Part shown: positions 45,933-47,870 of the stretch, one piece after another | Layout of the letters: each line of letters starts with the position of its first letter | Numbering within the stretch: the first letter of the stretch is position 1 | Assembly: GCA_003208885.1 (NCBI GenBank) | Contig: QCUP01000005.1 | Span: forward strand, 1-47,870 | Origin: Prochlorococcus sp. AG-679-K21 | Lineage (GTDB): Bacteria; Cyanobacteriota; Cyanobacteriia; PCC-6307; Cyanobiaceae | Direction of reading: 5' to 3' | DNA length: 47,870 nt | Made by a program: the position numbers and the translations under genes | Notes under the pieces: model-generated | What the model was told of the DNA's origin: nothing | Seen by the model: only the letters and a program-made list of their open reading frames with translations | The model's database searches: none

Positions 45933-47345
45933 TTAATTAATCTCAACAAGTAAGTGATCATTTTCAAAAGATGAATCTAATACTTTTTTAAACTCTTGCA
46001 ATGCCTTTAGCGATCTTTCTTGATATTGCTTATATCTTAATTTTTTATCTTTAATCTTATTACTTAATTCTGGTACCAAACCAAAGGAAGCAGGCATTGG
46101 TTGAAATTTATTTTTTTTCTGATTAGACATAATTTCGTTTTTATTACTTATGAAATTCATTAGAGACCCTATCATTGATTCTTTGGGAAAAGTAACTGGA
46201 CTTTTATTTTTGGCTAATAAAGAAGCATTTAATCCAGCCAACATGCCTCCCGCAGCAGCAGCGGCATATCCCTCTGTGCCTGTTATTTGACCCGCTGCGA
46301 AAAGAGTTTCTCTTTTCAGAAATTGAAGTGTTGGTAATATTAATTTTGGAGATTCTAAAAATGTATTTCTATGCATTACTCCAAAACGGACAAACTCAGC
46401 TCTTTCTAGGCCTGGTATCATCCTAAATATTTTTTTTTGCTCTGACCATTTGAGATTAGTTTGAAAACCTACCATATTTAGTAATTTACCTTCAATATCC
46501 TCCTTTCTTAATTGAACAATTGCATGCGGTCTTTTTTTTAATCTATTTTCCCTATCAAATAAATCCCCCCAATTTGGATTCCATAAGCCAATAGATTTCA
46601 AAGGTCCATATCTCATCGTTTCAACTCCCCTTCTAGCTATTTCCTCTATAGGTAAACAAGCTTCAAAAAAATTTGCAGAAACTTTATCGAAATCTTTTAA
46701 AGTAGCCTGTTCTCCATTTATCAATGCATTCCTAAAATTAAAATACTCCAATTTATTCATTGGACAATTTAAATATGCAGGATCTCCTTTATCGTATCTA
46801 CTTGCCTTAAAGGCAATTTCATAGTCAATAGTATCACCAAAAATAATAGGACTTGCTGCATCAAAAAAATGACAAGAATCTAAACCAGTAAAGTTTTTTA
46901 TTTTATTAGCTAATTCATTTGAGGTTAAAGGTCCTGTTGCAAGTACAGTGATATTTTTTTTATCTGGTAGATCAAGTTGTTCAAACCTCTTTATTTGTAC
47001 AAGAGGATGGTTAGATAATATTTGAGTTAATGATTTACTAAATTTTGATCTGTCGACTGCTAGAGCTCCTCCTGCCGGGACAGAAAATTTATCTGCTGTT
47101 TGTATTATCAAAGAGTTAAAGGTTCTCAATTCTTCTTGAAGCAAACCTGCTGCTCTATCAGCGCTCAAGGCTCCAAAACTGTTACTACAAACTAATTCCG
47201 CGAATTCGCTCGTATGGTGAGCTGGAGTTGAATTAAGGGGCCTCATCTCTACAAGTTTTACTGATATCCCTGAATTAGCTATCTGCCAAGCAGCTTCACA
47301 ACCCGCTAGTCCTGCACCTATTACAATTATTTGTTTATCTATCAA
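45933..47345 (-). CDS. trmFO: Folate/FAD-dependent tRNA (uracil-54-C5)-methyltransferase
   Basis: Makes ribothymidine at position 54 of the tRNA T loop, using methylene-THF as the carbon source. 470 aa. FAD motif [16 protein letters not shown] with KLVEMRP, then [19 protein letters not shown] with the catalytic Cys, [19 protein letters not shown] near the C-terminus. The start is TTG at 47345 ([12 protein letters not shown]), which fits the family N-terminus. It follows psbY by 6 nt. Both tRNAs in this window carry the TTC motif it acts on. Confidence 0.96.
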   Translation of the reverse strand: MIDKQIIVIGAGLAGCEAAWQIANSGISVKLVEMRPLNSTPAHHTSEFAELVCSNSFGALSADRAAGLLQEELRTFNSLIIQTADKFSVPAGGALAVDRSKFSKSLTQILSNHPLVQIKRFEQLDLPDKKNITVLATGPLTSNELANKIKNFTGLDSCHFFDAASPIIFGDTIDYEIAFKASRYDKGDPAYLNCPMNKLEYFNFRNALINGEQATLKDFDKVSANFFEACLPIEEIARRGVETMRYGPLKSIGLWNPNWGDLFDRENRLKKRPHAIVQLRKEDIEGKLLNMVGFQTNLKWSEQKKIFRMIPGLERAEFVRFGVMHRNTFLESPKLILPTLQFLKRETLFAAGQITGTEGYAAAAAGGMLAGLNASLLAKNKSPVTFPKESMIGSLMNFISNKNEIMSNQKKNKFQPMPASFGLVPELSNKIKDKKLRYKQYQERSLKALQEFKKVLDSSFENDHLLVEIN

Positions 47346-47351
47346 ATCAAA

Positions 47352-47468
47352 TTAGTCCTTTCCCAAAAAGTCTCTGTTAAATTGTTCTCTTGCAGGCTTT
47401 TGGATGTTAAAAACAACCCAAGCTAATGCTGCAATAATTGGTGCGAAAACTACAACGGCTCTTAACAT
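47352..47468 (-). CDS. psbY: Photosystem II protein PsbY
   Basis: A 38-aa single-helix membrane protein ([18 protein letters not shown], then [14 protein letters not shown]), ATG at 47468, stop at 47352. The 'VV.aPI.AA..W..FNI..PA..Q' pattern is that of PsbY, a small PSII subunit beside cytochrome b559. The gene is short and easily missed. It leads the psbY-trmFO-crtH run, and its upstream spacer is shared with tRNA-Lys on the other strand. Confidence 0.82.
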   Translation of the reverse strand: MLRAVVVFAPIIAALAWVVFNIQKPAREQFNRDFLGKD

Positions 47469-47589
47469 TTTAAATATTCAATAATTCATGTACTATTTTA
47501 CCTATCATCAGCAAATAAAGAGAGTATTTTTAATTTTTTATATCATAAGTTAAGAATTGTATTTCAATTGTTCAACTTAGGATATTAAG

Positions 47590-47618
47590 TTGTTTTTTTT
47601 ACCTTAAAAAGGGATAAT
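47590..47618 (+). promoter_or_regulatory. Candidate sigma70-type promoter of tRNA-Lys
   Basis: TTGTTT at 47590-47595 and GATAAT at 47613-47618 are spaced by exactly 17 nt. Transcription would begin near 47625, giving a leader of about 19 nt before the tRNA. Confidence 0.5.
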
Positions 47619-47627
47619 TTCATATGT

Positions 47628-47732
47628 ACTCAATTTTACAAATGGGTCGCTAGCTCAGCGGTAGAGCATCCGGCTTTTAACCGGCTGGTCCTGAGTTCGA
47701 ATCTCAGGCGACCCACATTTAAAAAATTGAGT
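47628..47732 (+). repeat. Inverted repeat flanking tRNA-Lys (leader-trailer clamp)
   Basis: ACTCAATTTT at 47628-47637 is the exact reverse complement of AAAATTGAGT at 47723-47732. Inside it AAAT (47640-47643) can pair with ATTT (47717-47720). The arms thus extend the acceptor stem of the tRNA precursor. The downstream arm is followed by CTTTTTTAA, so it may also act as the terminator stem. Confidence 0.65.
47644..47715 (+). tRNA. trnK: tRNA-Lys (anticodon UUU)
   Basis: 72 nt. Acceptor GGGTCGC/GCGACCC with A73, D stem GCTC/GAGC, anticodon loop CTTTTAA with TTT, T arm CTGAG-TTCGAAT-CTCAG. CCA is not encoded. The top pair of the anticodon stem (27:43) looks like a U:C mismatch. The gene stands alone between psbY (divergent) and a gene cut by the window edge. 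Confidence 0.97.
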
Positions 47733-47802
47733 CTTTTTTAATTCAGAAGATCTTCAAAGATTAGATTCATTAGTCTAATTAAAATTAAAAGTTATCAAAT
47801 TT

Positions 47803-47870
47803 ATGCAGTTATATGTTATCGATTGGTTATTTCAAACCAACGAAGATCAATTATTTGCTACAAATGAATT
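47803..47870 (+). CDS. Start of an unidentified protein, cut by the right edge
   Basis: An open frame begins with ATG at 47803 (MQLYVIDWLFQTNEDQLFAT) and runs off the window after 22 codons. The start looks like small soluble cyanobacterial proteins of the DUF3303 type, but the fragment is too short to decide. No clear ribosome-binding site precedes it. Confidence 0.45.
   Translation, partial: MQLYVIDWLFQTNEDQLFATNE

Overview
This window comes from the chromosome of a marine picocyanobacterium, almost certainly a high-light type Prochlorococcus. The evidence is the very AT-rich DNA (by eye about 30% GC), extreme compaction (no gene-free stretch reaches 300 bases, and convergent genes are often separated by 5 to 20 bases), photosynthesis genes typical of oxygenic phototrophs (petH, psbP/cyanoP, psbY, ycf54, crtH), the clock-output kinase sasA, and a ferredoxin-NADP reductase without the phycobilisome-docking domain found in cyanobacteria that have phycobilisomes. 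I see no transposases, integrases, prophage genes or CRISPR arrays. This is core genome.

Layout. 1-5.1 kb: petH, zwf and opcA (NADPH metabolism, minus strand), a lipid-binding SRPBCC protein, tRNA-Glu and sasA. 5.2-9.5 kb: two poorly characterised proteins, prs, malQ and a short RodZ-like HTH/membrane protein. 9.6-18.9 kb: an ABC1/UbiB-type kinase, a PLP decarboxylase, cdsA, then the minus-strand run clpC - glycerol-dehydrogenase-like - alpha/beta hydrolase, and a RimI-type acetyltransferase. 19-24.6 kb: a tight plus-strand operon lysA-cdaA-uppS-bioB-trhO-unknown, joining cell-wall precursor supply, c-di-AMP synthesis, biotin and tRNA modification. 24.6-30.6 kb: lipA, recR, psbP, an ABC exporter, a small secreted protein and a DEAD-box RNA helicase. 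30.7-40.8 kb: a minus-strand block pdxJ-ycf54-recC-(ICMT-like methyltransferase)-recB-recD that encodes a complete RecBCD enzyme. 40.9-47.9 kb: plsC, a secreted helical protein, bolA-grx, an atypical OmpR-type regulator, a membrane protein, crtH, trmFO, psbY and tRNA-Lys.

How the genes fit together. Carbon and redox flow at night (zwf/opcA, malQ) and electron flow by day (petH) sit close to the clock kinase SasA. Chlorophyll, carotenoid and PSII assembly factors (ycf54, crtH, psbY, psbP) are scattered among housekeeping operons. Start codons are often TTG or GTG and Shine-Dalgarno sequences are mostly absent.

Most worth a second look: a perfect 10-bp hairpin that contains the only Shine-Dalgarno-like triplet of the RNA helicase gene and ends 3 nt before its start codon; an OmpR-type regulator whose phosphoacceptor Asp is replaced by Ala; a membrane-anchored FNR; a methyltransferase gene translationally coupled inside the recBCD operon; and a leader-trailer clamp around tRNA-Lys that appears to double as its terminator stem. 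I found no clear multi-gene system that is wholly undescribed.
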